Shown in pieces: positions 1-9,186 of a DNA stretch of 64,000 nucleotides (its first letter is position 1; each line of letters opens with the position of its first letter). The notes under the pieces were generated by a model that worked only from the letters and a program-made list of their open reading frames with translations, ran no database searches and was not told the DNA's origin. A program made the translations under genes and the position numbers. Source of the DNA: Bacteroides uniformis (GTDB lineage: Bacteria > Bacteroidota > Bacteroidia > Bacteroidales > Bacteroidaceae); assembly GCF_025147485.1 (NCBI RefSeq), contig NZ_CP102263.1, forward strand, positions 1,129,501 through 1,193,500, given 5' to 3'.

Positions 1-1344
1 GGAAAAATCAAGCACCACATCTTCGTAGGGAAGTTCACCATTTCCATTTTTCACATACATGTCTTTCTCTATCAGTTCAGAGAAATAACGGTTTTTAGGA
101 GTGAAATAAGGCAACTGCCACAAACATACATGGAAACCTTGAGACCTCAAATCCTTCAACATCTGCTGTGGATTCTGGAAACGGTTCTCGGAGAATTTAT
201 AGTCACACTGCCAGTCCACATCAAACCAGCCGGTATCGAAATGGATAACATCGCACGGATACTTGTTCTTACGGATATTGGCCGCTACATCATAACCTTC
301 CTTTTCACTGAAATAGGTAATACGGCTCATCCACGTACCGAAAGACCACAAGGGGGGCATGCCCGGCTTTCCTACCAAATCGGTGTACTCGTCCAGAATA
401 TCTTTCGGCTCGCCGAAGAAAACGAACAAATCCAGGTTCTCGTCACCCATGAACATTTTGTTCAGCCCAATATAGGTAGCACCAAAATCACAAGTCACGG
501 GAGCGGATGTATGCATAAACATACCATATCCCCGGTTACTCATAAAGAAAGGAATCGGTTTGTACATCTGGTCCGTCTCAGGCCCTTGTGGGTCTGTAAC
601 GAACAAGTTCACCTTCTGTCCGGCCTTGTTCAGCCCAGTGGCAGACTCTCCGCAACCAAAAATCATTTCATCTGCAGTCAAGGTAAATACCGGATTGATG
701 CGGCGAGCATTGTCGCTTCCCCGCTTCACAAAACAGAACGGCGTATATTTTACCTGCGTAGAGTCCGCGTCGCTCAAAGCGGCAGTCTGGCTCAAGATAC
801 GTCCGGCTTTATCCTTCAAGACGATTCTCCAAGGATTCTTGTTAATCTGAATGGTTCCATAGTCGCTGGAATAGATAATCTTGTCATTCGTCTCGGTAAC
901 TTTCCAGCTTCCATCCCTGCCCGGTTCCTTTGCCAACATGATGGAAGCGGCAGGTTTGGGTTCCACCGGGGTCGTTAGCATACGGATACGTACCGTACGC
1001 GGAGTTACAAAGTCAATCTTGAATTTGAGGTTAGGGTCATTTTCATAGGCAGTGAAGGGGAAATCGAGCATTCTCATTTTACGGGGCTGTGCACCGTTGG
1101 TATTGAAGGCTTGGCGGGGCATCAGATGCCCGCGTTTCCAATTCACCAGCCCTTCACCCGACTTGGCATCGAATGACTCCAGGTGATCTGCAAAAAACAA
1201 GGTATTACTCAAGTCACGGAAATCGGTACTCATGTCCAGAGGTTGGTTCATCAAATACGAAGTACCGTCATTGACATGTGGCTGTGCCAACAGATTGCCA
1301 CCGGCAAACAACAGCATCGCCACTGCTAAAAGTTCTTTCTTCAT
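1..1344 (-). CDS. GH31 family glycoside hydrolase (alpha-xylosidase/alpha-glucosidase type), C-terminus outside window
   Basis: The frame is open from ATG at 1344 to the window edge (448 codons). It begins with a Sec signal peptide of about 21 residues (MKKELLAVAMLLFAGGNLLAQ region) ending in LAQ, so the product is exported. A beta-sandwich N-terminal domain is followed from about residue 329 by the start of the GH31 (beta/alpha)8 barrel: PPLWSFGTWMSR, then a DVIHFDTGWF strand and HVCLWQLPYF. The catalytic aspartates lie further on, beyond the window. The family removes alpha-linked xylose or glucose from the non-reducing end of oligosaccharides. It is divergent from the hybrid sensor at 1601, which is the usual place for a target of that regulator. 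Alpha-xylosidase would fit the GH9 neighbours (xyloglucan), but specificity cannot be read here. Confidence 0.85.
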   Translation of the reverse strand, partial: MKKELLAVAMLLFAGGNLLAQPHVNDGTSYLMNQPLDMSTDFRDLSNTLFFADHLESFDAKSGEGLVNWKRGHLMPRQAFNTNGAQPRKMRMLDFPFTAYENDPNLKFKIDFVTPRTVRIRMLTTPVEPKPAASIMLAKEPGRDGSWKVTETNDKIIYSSDYGTIQINKNPWRIVLKDKAGRILSQTAALSDADSTQVKYTPFCFVKRGSDNARRINPVFTLTADEMIFGCGESATGLNKAGQKVNLFVTDPQGPETDQMYKPIPFFMSNRGYGMFMHTSAPVTCDFGATYIGLNKMFMGDENLDLFVFFGEPKDILDEYTDLVGKPGMPPLWSFGTWMSRITYFSEKEGYDVAANIRKNKYPCDVIHFDTGWFDVDWQCDYKFSENRFQNPQQMLKDLRSQGFHVCLWQLPYFTPKNRYFSELIEKDMYVKNGNGELPYEDVVLDFS

Positions 1345-1372
1345 ACTATTAGGATTTAAATGATCTCGCCTG

Positions 1373-1380
1373 CAAATGTA
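1373..1380 (-). promoter_or_regulatory. Bacteroides -7 box (TACATTTG) for the GH31 gene
   Basis: TACATTTG on the minus strand matches the TAnnTTTG -7 consensus and lies about 29 bases upstream of the GH31 start codon. The -33 element is weak (a TGTG 20 bases upstream). Confidence 0.5.
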
Positions 1381-1530
1381 TTTTTCTTAAAGGAAACACA
1401 GATGCCTTAAAAATGTCTTTTAATATCCGGTTTTGTTTCATAGAACCCATATAGGGCCATTGGAAACAAAATGCATACTATTTTTCACCAAACGGAGGAT
1501 ATCATCCCACACGAATACGCAAATCTTTCC

Positions 1531-1561
1531 TTGCTCGTTCGAAGGATTATATTTAAGTTTG
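1531..1561 (+). promoter_or_regulatory. Promoter of the hybrid two-component regulator gene
   Basis: TTG at 1531-1533, a 20-base spacer and TAAGTTTG at 1554-1561 give a good Bacteroides -33/-7 promoter. Transcription would start about 30 bases before the ATG at 1601. Confidence 0.55.
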
Positions 1562-1585
1562 CAGTTACAATATTGTTAATCCTTC
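1541..1585. promoter_or_regulatory. 9-bp inverted repeat around the regulator promoter
   Basis: GAAGGATTA at 1541-1549 is perfectly inverted as TAATCCTTC at 1577-1585, bracketing the -7 box and the expected transcription start. It is a candidate operator for autoregulation or a leader hairpin; no experimental link is implied. Confidence 0.35.
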
Positions 1586-1600
1586 TAATAAAGAAAATAC

Positions 1601-4600
1601 ATGAAACAACTGCTCCTATTCCTTATATGCAACCTGGCCTTCCTCCTTACTGTTCAAGGTAACTCAGCGGAAATCCCGCCGGCTGTCATGTTCAAGCAGC
1701 TCTCTACAACAGAAGGACTCTCCAACAACAGTGTCCGAAGCATCTACAGAGACAATAGGGGATTCCTCTGGGTGGGGACAGAATCAGGACTCAACAAATA
1801 CGACGGCTACTCCTTCCAGCAGTATTACCAGAACAACTCCGACCTGCCGGACGATGCCATCAGCGAAATTTTCGAAGGACCGGACGACAATGTATGGATA
1901 AGGACTTCCAGCGGCTACAGTATCTATAATTATAAGACCGGTAAATTCGACAATGACTATAAACCCATACTCGATGGGCTGCAAATCCCCAGTAAAAACA
2001 TTCTGAGGATGGGAAAAACATCCAAGAATGAGTTTTGGGCCTACGACTATTCCAAACTTTACATACGAAGCATGGACAACAGCTCCATCAAAGCCTATCC
2101 ACTGGCAGTTGAAAAGATTTCAAACCTCTATATAGGTGTCCAGTTCATTTATATAATGTACTCCAACGGTACCCTATACAGTATCAGCAAGCAGACTTCC
2201 GAAGTCAAGGAAATAGCCATTCCCACCATCTATAGACCTTTGCTGGAGAATCATGAGCCACACATTTACATAGACCAAAACGAAAGCCTATGGGTATACA
2301 CCTTCCAAAACAGCCTACTTTTGCACAAGAACAGTTTTACACAGCAATGGGAGGACATCAGCCTGAACAATAACACTCACATACAGTACAATCGCGTGCA
2401 ACGCATCCTCGACCTGGGAGACGGCAACGTATGGATACTTACCAGCCATATGGGGCTGTTCGTTTACAACACCCTGACCAAATCGCTTACCAACTTGGTG
2501 CACAATCCATTGAAACCGCACACCATTGCCAGCAACAATCTGAATACCATTTACCGGGACAAAGACGGAACCATATACATAGGGAATTTCAAACACGGTA
2601 TTTCCTATTATAGCCCCATGTCCCAAATCATACTATGCAACAAATCCCTGGAATATGATGATATCCTGACCTTCTGCGAAGACACCAGCCAGGAATACAT
2701 TTACTACGGAACAGACGGTACGGGACTAATCCGACGTTCACTAGTGACCGATTCATACGAAAAGATAGCAACTCCCGCCAATATTGTAGTCGACTTATCC
2801 ATCGACTCCAAAAACCGCCTATGGATAGGCACCTTCCAGAAAGGACTGCTATGCTACTCGAAAGGGCAAATCAAACAATACACAGTAAGTAACAGCCAGC
2901 TTCTCGAGAACAATGTGTATACAGTAAAGGTAGACAAACACGGATACATCTGGATAGGTACCATGAAAGGATACATACAGAGGTTAAATCCGGAAACCGG
3001 GCAGTTTGACACCATCTTGTACCGTCCGGGAGAATTCTTTGTCCGAGATATGTACTATGATAAAGACAGTACCCTTTACGTAGCGACCAAAGGAGGACTC
3101 ATTATCATCGATACGGAAACCCAAGCCTATAATATCTACGCCGAAGCCGGCCGCTTCAAGGAGAACAATATGCTCACTGTCTATAAGGACAGCCGGGACC
3201 TTCTTTGGATAGGACATCCACACGGACTGAGTATATGGAACCAGAAGAACGACTCCATCTACTTCCTTGACCAGAAAAACGGACTTGCCGCCAACCTCGT
3301 CAGAGCCGTCACGGAAGACAACAACAACCAGATGTGGATTGGTACCGGCAACGGCATCTCACGAATCAAAATAACAAACGGTACATACGCCATCGTGAAC
3401 TACTCCGTAAGCGACGGACTGATATGCAACGATACCAATGTCCACGCCATCCTCAAGCTACAGAACGGCAATATACTGATAGGCACGCCACAAGGTTACC
3501 AGACTATCATTCCACAAGACATCCTGACCACAAGTTATGATGCCAATATTTACCTTACCGGTATTGAGCTCAAATCCGGAATGACCCATCCGGACATCCT
3601 GAACGGCAGCTCACTTGAATGTGCACAACATCTTTCCTTCACTGAAAAGGAAAATTCATTCACTCTGTCCTTCTCTGCCCTCGACCTGGTGGAAACGGAT
3701 AAGATAAAATATGCCTATAAGATTCATTCCAACTGGATTTATGCTGAAAACAACAAAGTAAACCTATCCATGCTGACTGCCGGAAACTATACTTTATCCG
3801 TCAAGGCATGCAACTCACAAGGCATATGGAGCCCCAACGTCAAGGAACTGAAAATAAAGATACTCCCTCCTTGGTGGCGCACTTGGTGGGCTTATACCAT
3901 ATATAGCGGTATCGTTTTGTGCATCCTTCTGTCCATTATCCGCAATCTGCGCTTACGCCAAAAGCAGAAACAAATCATGCAGGCCATCGAGGTGGAAAAT
4001 GAAAGGCAGCAGAAAATCAACAATATGAAACTGCAGTTCTTTGCCAACATAAGTCACGAACTGCGGACCCCCTTGTCACTTATCATCAATCCGCTTGAAG
4101 AGTTTTTCGTAGACCATCCCGAATATCGTAAAGGCATTCTGGATATGGTCAAACAAAATGCCGACTATCTGCTGGAACTGATTAACCAACTGCTGGATTT
4201 CAGAAAGCTGGATGCCAAGGCTGAAACCCTGAAATGCAAACATGACAACATCCTTATCATTCTGAGTGAAATATTCCACTCTTTCGATCCGATAGCACAG
4301 AAACGGAACATCAGCTATAGCCTTACCGCTCCACAACATTCTGTATTCATGGATTTCGACTATGACAAGATACGCAAGATATGCACAAATATCCTGTCAA
4401 ATGCATTCAAGTTCACTCCCAATAAAGGAAGCATCTCACTGGATATTGCCGTAAGAGGCACAAATCTGGAACTGACCTTTACCGACACCGGTTGCGGCAT
4501 AGAGGATGAAGCCAAGGAGAAAATATTCCAAAGATTCTATCAGTCGGGCAAAAACCAGTCGAACAACGGAGGCAGCGGCATTGGACTGCACATTGTTTCC

Positions 4601-5512
4601 GAATACGTAAAGATGCATCAGGGTACTGTCTGTGTCAGGGATAACCAGCCTTGTGGTTCTGTATTCCTGATTGCCCTACCCCTACACCAGAACAGTAATG
4701 AAACCAAAAACGGAGAACCGGTCGAAGGACCGGAAATAAAAGAAGAATCCCATCCATTCACCATACTACTCGTAGATGACAACTACGACTTCTTGAAATT
4801 TCTCTCTGAAAGTCTTGCCAGGCAGTATCATGTATTAAAAGCCACAAACGGAAAACATGCACTGAATGTACTGGAAAAGGAAGATATTGATTTAGTGGTC
4901 AGTGACATCATGATGCCCGAGATGGATGGTCTGGAACTATGTTCAACCATCAAGAATGACATACGCTACTCCCATATCCCCATTATCCTCCTGACAGCTA
5001 AGGCAAGTGAAGAACACCAATTGGAAGGGCTTAGCGTTGGCGCAGACGACTATATCACCAAGCCTTTCAATATGGAAGTCCTCAAGCTGCGCATCAACAA
5101 GATTATCGAGATGAACGTCAAACGTCAGGAAATATTCAATCAGGACATTAAAATCGAGCCAAGCCGTATCACCATCACTCCCCTTGACCAGCAGCTGGTG
5201 GAAAAAGCCATCCAGATTGTAGAGGACAATATCAGCGAAACCGAGTTTTCCGTCGAGGAGCTTGCCAGCAGCCTGAATATATCACGCAGCTATTTCTACA
5301 AGAAAATGATTAAGATAACGGGAAAGAAACCCATCGAATTCATCAGGACCATCCGTATGAAACGTGCACAACAACTCTTGACAGAAAGCCAGATGCAAGT
5401 TTCGGAAATTGCATATACCTTGGGGTATAACTCCCCCAAGATATTCTCCAAACATTTTAAAGAAGAGTTCAACATCAGCCCATCCGAATTTATAAGGCAG
5501 CAGGCTGAATAG
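1601..5512 (+). CDS. Hybrid two-component system regulator (periplasmic beta-propeller sensor, histidine kinase, receiver, AraC DNA-binding)
   Basis: 1303 residues, the usual size of a Bacteroides HTCS. The order is: signal peptide (1-23), two-bladed propeller repeats of the Reg_prop type (about 30-690, with recurring WIGT/WVGT blade motifs), a Y_Y_Y domain, one transmembrane helix near 765-785, HisKA with the phospho-histidine in ISHELRTP (His819), HATPase (NILSNAF, DTGCGIED, GSGIGL), receiver with Asp1102 in VVSDIMMPEMDG, and an AraC-type helix-turn-helix at about 1200-1300. Such proteins bind oligosaccharides in the periplasm and switch on the adjacent polysaccharide locus. The GH31 gene diverges from it and the GH9 gene converges on it with a 5-base gap, so it probably controls this locus. 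Confidence 0.95.
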   Translation: MKQLLLFLICNLAFLLTVQGNSAEIPPAVMFKQLSTTEGLSNNSVRSIYRDNRGFLWVGTESGLNKYDGYSFQQYYQNNSDLPDDAISEIFEGPDDNVWIRTSSGYSIYNYKTGKFDNDYKPILDGLQIPSKNILRMGKTSKNEFWAYDYSKLYIRSMDNSSIKAYPLAVEKISNLYIGVQFIYIMYSNGTLYSISKQTSEVKEIAIPTIYRPLLENHEPHIYIDQNESLWVYTFQNSLLLHKNSFTQQWEDISLNNNTHIQYNRVQRILDLGDGNVWILTSHMGLFVYNTLTKSLTNLVHNPLKPHTIASNNLNTIYRDKDGTIYIGNFKHGISYYSPMSQIILCNKSLEYDDILTFCEDTSQEYIYYGTDGTGLIRRSLVTDSYEKIATPANIVVDLSIDSKNRLWIGTFQKGLLCYSKGQIKQYTVSNSQLLENNVYTVKVDKHGYIWIGTMKGYIQRLNPETGQFDTILYRPGEFFVRDMYYDKDSTLYVATKGGLIIIDTETQAYNIYAEAGRFKENNMLTVYKDSRDLLWIGHPHGLSIWNQKNDSIYFLDQKNGLAANLVRAVTEDNNNQMWIGTGNGISRIKITNGTYAIVNYSVSDGLICNDTNVHAILKLQNGNILIGTPQGYQTIIPQDILTTSYDANIYLTGIELKSGMTHPDILNGSSLECAQHLSFTEKENSFTLSFSALDLVETDKIKYAYKIHSNWIYAENNKVNLSMLTAGNYTLSVKACNSQGIWSPNVKELKIKILPPWWRTWWAYTIYSGIVLCILLSIIRNLRLRQKQKQIMQAIEVENERQQKINNMKLQFFANISHELRTPLSLIINPLEEFFVDHPEYRKGILDMVKQNADYLLELINQLLDFRKLDAKAETLKCKHDNILIILSEIFHSFDPIAQKRNISYSLTAPQHSVFMDFDYDKIRKICTNILSNAFKFTPNKGSISLDIAVRGTNLELTFTDTGCGIEDEAKEKIFQRFYQSGKNQSNNGGSGIGLHIVSEYVKMHQGTVCVRDNQPCGSVFLIALPLHQNSNETKNGEPVEGPEIKEESHPFTILLVDDNYDFLKFLSESLARQYHVLKATNGKHALNVLEKEDIDLVVSDIMMPEMDGLELCSTIKNDIRYSHIPIILLTAKASEEHQLEGLSVGADDYITKPFNMEVLKLRINKIIEMNVKRQEIFNQDIKIEPSRITITPLDQQLVEKAIQIVEDNISETEFSVEELASSLNISRSYFYKKMIKITGKKPIEFIRTIRMKRAQQLLTESQMQVSEIAYTLGYNSPKIFSKHFKEEFNISPSEFIRQQAE

Positions 5513-5517
5513 AAACA

Positions 5518-7248
5518 TTATTTTGACATCAAAGCATCCAACGAAGACACCAACGCCACCAAAGCAGCACTCCAATTAATGGCTATTTCATTGGAAGCAT
5601 ACGAACCTTCCACATCTGCATAAGACTCATCCGGCAGATTGGAAGGATAGGGTACACCGTCTTGTTGGCCAGGATTGGGACCGCCAACAAGGAAACCGGG
5701 AAGAGGTGCCTCTATATCATCCGATGCAGAAAGACGATGGTGCGGATACAGAGGACTTTTCATCCCGAAACCGGTGACATAACAATATCCCGTGGCATTC
5801 TTTCCTAAAATGTAGTCCATATTGCGGTAGGCGTTCGTCAGGTACGACTTCTCACCCGTAAGCAAATAGGCGCAAACCAGTGAAGTGGCTTGGTTAGCAC
5901 ACCCTTCGGCAAGGCATCCCCAAAAGAAATCTTTGGCATCGTTGCCGTAAGGAGCGTGGAAAGGAGAGCGGTCAGCACCCCGCACAGCCTCGGCAGCATA
6001 GTCCAGTAGCAGGTCTTTCATGGCATTTGCCAACTCCACGTCTTCACCCTGATATTCCCTGCCCGGTTGCAGCCAGGCAAACACGCCCAACGCAGTGGTA
6101 TTGCCCCAAGAAGGAGTCTTATATGCAGTGGGCAGATGCTTCTTCACTTGTTCCCGGTAAACGGGCTTTCCCGTAGCAAGATAGAGCTCGGAAGCCGCCC
6201 AGAAGAATTCGTCATCGGCACTACGATCACCGTAAGCTCCCGTAACCACGGCAGGTTGATATTGCTTGTTGAGGAGGTCCTGATGATAGAGCGCTTGCGG
6301 ATGCGCTTCTGCCCAGGCGTAAGCACGTTCGGCAGCCTGCAAAGCCACTTCCGAAAAGCCAGGATAATCCTCTTCGTAAGGAGCAAACAACACGGAAGCT
6401 TGCGCTAAAGCCGCAGCATAGTCCAATGCCGCCGTTACTGATTTCTGAACTACATAACGGGGCTGCTTACACTCCGTAGGCTTGATAAATCCCTCGAACG
6501 AAGGGGTAGTCAGCTTGTGGTAGACTCCTCCGTCGGCAGGGTCTTGCATGGTCAGCATCCATTTCAGGTTATAGTACATCTCGTCCAGCAAATCGGGCGT
6601 GTGGTTTCCGCTTTCCGGGATGTTCACCCGTTGACGGATAAAATAGTCAGGAAAGCGGGCATAAATCGCCTGCATCAATCCGATGGAATAAGCGGAGTTC
6701 ACAATGTACTTGTTATAATCTCCGGCATCATACCATCCTCCCGGAGAAGAAATCACCGCTCCCGCCTTACGTTCCGGCCCGGCAGCATTGGGATGTACCA
6801 GCACCTTGTCATCTGGATGGCCTGCCGGACGGCTCCACCGACCCGCATAAGTCGCTTCGATGGGCATACCCGTACGTTGGTAATAGAAAGATTTCAAAGC
6901 GGCATCGGCCAAAGGGGACAGCACCTTTTCCTTTACTTCGAATGCCACTGAATCGCCGTTAACCAACAGAAGATATCTTCCCGGTACCGTGATGTCACTG
7001 AAATCCAATATTGTCCTGCTCCTATCCGACCAAGCGGATGAAGCGGTATATCCGGGTTTGCCGGAAAGTAGCCGATTGCCCGTGGCTGCATCTACTATGG
7101 TAAATTCACGTACCTCACCGGCATTCACCACAGCTACTTTTTCCTGCTGGGGATAATACCCTAACTGATTCAAACGTACAGTTTCTGAAGGATGCCCTAA
7201 AGTGGCCATTCCTCCCAGAACTGTAAACAGACATGTAGTTATATTCAT
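5518..7248 (-). CDS. GH9 family endoglucanase with N-terminal Ig-like (CelD_N) domain
   Basis: 576 residues. A short hydrophobic leader is followed by an Ig-like CelD_N domain (about 22-105; VRLNQLGYYP is typical) and the (alpha/alpha)6 GH9 domain. The catalytic base region is GGWYDAGDYNKY (Asp174, Asp177) and the acid is Glu554 in SNEIAINWSA near the C-terminus, both intact. GH9 enzymes cut beta-1,4-glucan backbones with inversion. It is third in a minus-strand operon after the epimerase and the GH30-like gene (40-base gap). The leader is unusually low in basic residues, so export is likely but the cleavage site is uncertain. Confidence 0.9.
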   Translation of the reverse strand: MNITTCLFTVLGGMATLGHPSETVRLNQLGYYPQQEKVAVVNAGEVREFTIVDAATGNRLLSGKPGYTASSAWSDRSRTILDFSDITVPGRYLLLVNGDSVAFEVKEKVLSPLADAALKSFYYQRTGMPIEATYAGRWSRPAGHPDDKVLVHPNAAGPERKAGAVISSPGGWYDAGDYNKYIVNSAYSIGLMQAIYARFPDYFIRQRVNIPESGNHTPDLLDEMYYNLKWMLTMQDPADGGVYHKLTTPSFEGFIKPTECKQPRYVVQKSVTAALDYAAALAQASVLFAPYEEDYPGFSEVALQAAERAYAWAEAHPQALYHQDLLNKQYQPAVVTGAYGDRSADDEFFWAASELYLATGKPVYREQVKKHLPTAYKTPSWGNTTALGVFAWLQPGREYQGEDVELANAMKDLLLDYAAEAVRGADRSPFHAPYGNDAKDFFWGCLAEGCANQATSLVCAYLLTGEKSYLTNAYRNMDYILGKNATGYCYVTGFGMKSPLYPHHRLSASDDIEAPLPGFLVGGPNPGQQDGVPYPSNLPDESYADVEGSYASNEIAINWSAALVALVSSLDALMSK

Positions 7249-7288
7249 ATCACTATTCTTTATATATTAATATTATTCCATTTCAAAA

Positions 7289-9163
7289 TTATTTATCCGA
7301 CAATAAGGTAATGAAACTGATAGCCGGCAAGTGTACCCGTACCAGTCCATTCTCCACCTTCACTGCAGTTTCCTTCATGCAGTCCTTTGTATTGGTCACA
7401 TAGACTTTCAGTTCCTTCACTTCTGCAGGGATACCGGAGATGACAGCCTCGCAATCCGCCCCATTATTGACCATATGGACGGCATATTCTCCGCGCACCA
7501 TATTTCCGAAAGCCGCACAGTTTACATTTTTCTTGCTGCTACTGACTGGAATAGCCAAGGCATCGGCCGGAGTGGAGGCCAGCTGCTTAATGTTCCAGAA
7601 ACGTTGTGTAGGACGCAAAGGACCTTTGGAGCCATAAATGCCGTCTCCCCACAACAACGAATAGTCTGAAGTGAGCTGCCACTGCAAGATGGACAATGGT
7701 TGGCAAATCGCACAAATACGTGTATACAGATTGATTTCATAAAGTGCAAACGTCGACTCATTGAATATCTCGGCATAACCATGAGCAGCGGCATCCGTAC
7801 TACCCTCACCAACCAAGAGTAGTACATTAATCTCTTTGGCAGCACCCGCCCACTTCCTTAACGTAACATCATCACAACCACGCCATGAATGGAAAGAAAC
7901 TGCACCAATATACTTATGAGTCTCAGGATTGTTCAAAGCAGGAAGGATAAAATCGAAAGTAGTGGCATCCGAATTGTCGCCAAGCAGCATGCGGGTAGGA
8001 AGATTCAACCCTGCCAGATAAGCACCGAACTCCTTAATGAAATCTGCATGCTCCTGCGGAGTGTGGAGGACATCAATACCCAAATCCGATTCATTGAACG
8101 AGAACATGGAGAACTCAATACCATAATACCGTTTGGCATACAACAGATAATCTGCCATGGATTTATAAATCTTCTCCTTTTTCCGGTTATCCAGACGATA
8201 AGCAATGACACCACCTTGACGGGCATAACTTGCAGGACCTCCGTCAATGGCCCATGCAGGCGGAAACCAACAGCTTAGTATTACCGGCATTCCCATCGCC
8301 TTCAAGCGCTTTGCCATGAGGAGACTTTCCTCCACCCGCTTGTTCAGTCCCCCATTCTGTGCCACGGCAATAGGATCGGATTCTTCTTCGGGTTGCCACA
8401 ATCTCCACGGAAATTCCACACGGCCATAAGCTACGCGCAAGTTTTCCAGACAGTAATCTATCACTTTAGGGTCGGCAGCAGGATTCTGCAGGCGGAAATT
8501 CCCTCCAAAGCCTGCAAACAAACTTCCCGGATTCTGCATATCCAATGTAATTTCCGCGTCACTGTGATCTATCACTCCGGAAGCATGCAGTTCCATAGAC
8601 AATGCTGTTCTCCCAGCCTTTTTCAGAATCGGCATTAGCGAGATATACACAACAGTACCGGTAGACTCTTTTTCAACCGTGGCCTTTACAGACTTATTGA
8701 ACTTGAATTCCAACTTCCTATTGGCCGAAGTAACGGTCAGCTTCCTGCCACTTACCCTTACTTTGGCATCAATGTAGTTTTCCGGACTTAAAGCAATACA
8801 GTAATAGGCTGCCTGGTTCAAAGTAGTGTCCGACAGCGCATCAATAGAAATCTCCACCAAGCCTTTTCCCTTATCGGTCACTTTCTGATGGAACTTTACA
8901 CCTCGCAGAGTAGCCGTCACTTCCTGCATATTCCCCTCACGATGGAAAACGGGACGGACCTGCTTCTCCTTTCCGGTAATCTCCATATCTCCTTTCAAGG
9001 TTCCGACACGCAGGGATGACTCAAAGTCTATCAATTCACCGTCTACGCGGACACCCGTGATATTGCTCCATGCCATCACTTCCGTCTGGGCAGAAAGCGG
9101 CAGAGATAATATACCACACAGCAATACAACTATTCCAAACTGGAAAATTCGTAAATTCTTCAT
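7289..9163 (-). CDS. GH30-like (clan GH-A) glycoside hydrolase, exported
   Basis: An upstream in-frame ATG at 9190 overlaps the previous stop codon (ATGA), but the ATG at 9163 starts directly on a clean signal peptide (MKNLRIFQFG... ending LSAQ) and is preferred. About 190 residues of beta-sandwich precede FAGFGGNFRLQNP, the usual GH30 barrel entry. SCWFPPAWA follows, then FSFNESDLG (acid/base Glu, about residue 358) and LLVGEGSTDA (nucleophile Glu, about 453), then a short C-terminal beta domain. GH30 enzymes are retaining beta-glycosidases (glucosylceramidase, beta-1,6-glucanase, xylanase). Sequence similarity to typical members looks low, so the substrate is open; position points to the same beta-glucan as its neighbours. 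Confidence 0.65.
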   Translation of the reverse strand: MKNLRIFQFGIVVLLCGILSLPLSAQTEVMAWSNITGVRVDGELIDFESSLRVGTLKGDMEITGKEKQVRPVFHREGNMQEVTATLRGVKFHQKVTDKGKGLVEISIDALSDTTLNQAAYYCIALSPENYIDAKVRVSGRKLTVTSANRKLEFKFNKSVKATVEKESTGTVVYISLMPILKKAGRTALSMELHASGVIDHSDAEITLDMQNPGSLFAGFGGNFRLQNPAADPKVIDYCLENLRVAYGRVEFPWRLWQPEEESDPIAVAQNGGLNKRVEESLLMAKRLKAMGMPVILSCWFPPAWAIDGGPASYARQGGVIAYRLDNRKKEKIYKSMADYLLYAKRYYGIEFSMFSFNESDLGIDVLHTPQEHADFIKEFGAYLAGLNLPTRMLLGDNSDATTFDFILPALNNPETHKYIGAVSFHSWRGCDDVTLRKWAGAAKEINVLLLVGEGSTDAAAHGYAEIFNESTFALYEINLYTRICAICQPLSILQWQLTSDYSLLWGDGIYGSKGPLRPTQRFWNIKQLASTPADALAIPVSSSKKNVNCAAFGNMVRGEYAVHMVNNGADCEAVISGIPAEVKELKVYVTNTKDCMKETAVKVENGLVRVHLPAISFITLLSDK

Positions 9164-9186
9164 AATATCAAATCTATAAAAGGTTG

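Noticed and set aside
130..978. 282-codon plus-strand frame at the window start
   Set aside because: Antisense to the GH31 gene, whose signal peptide and barrel motifs are clear on the minus strand.
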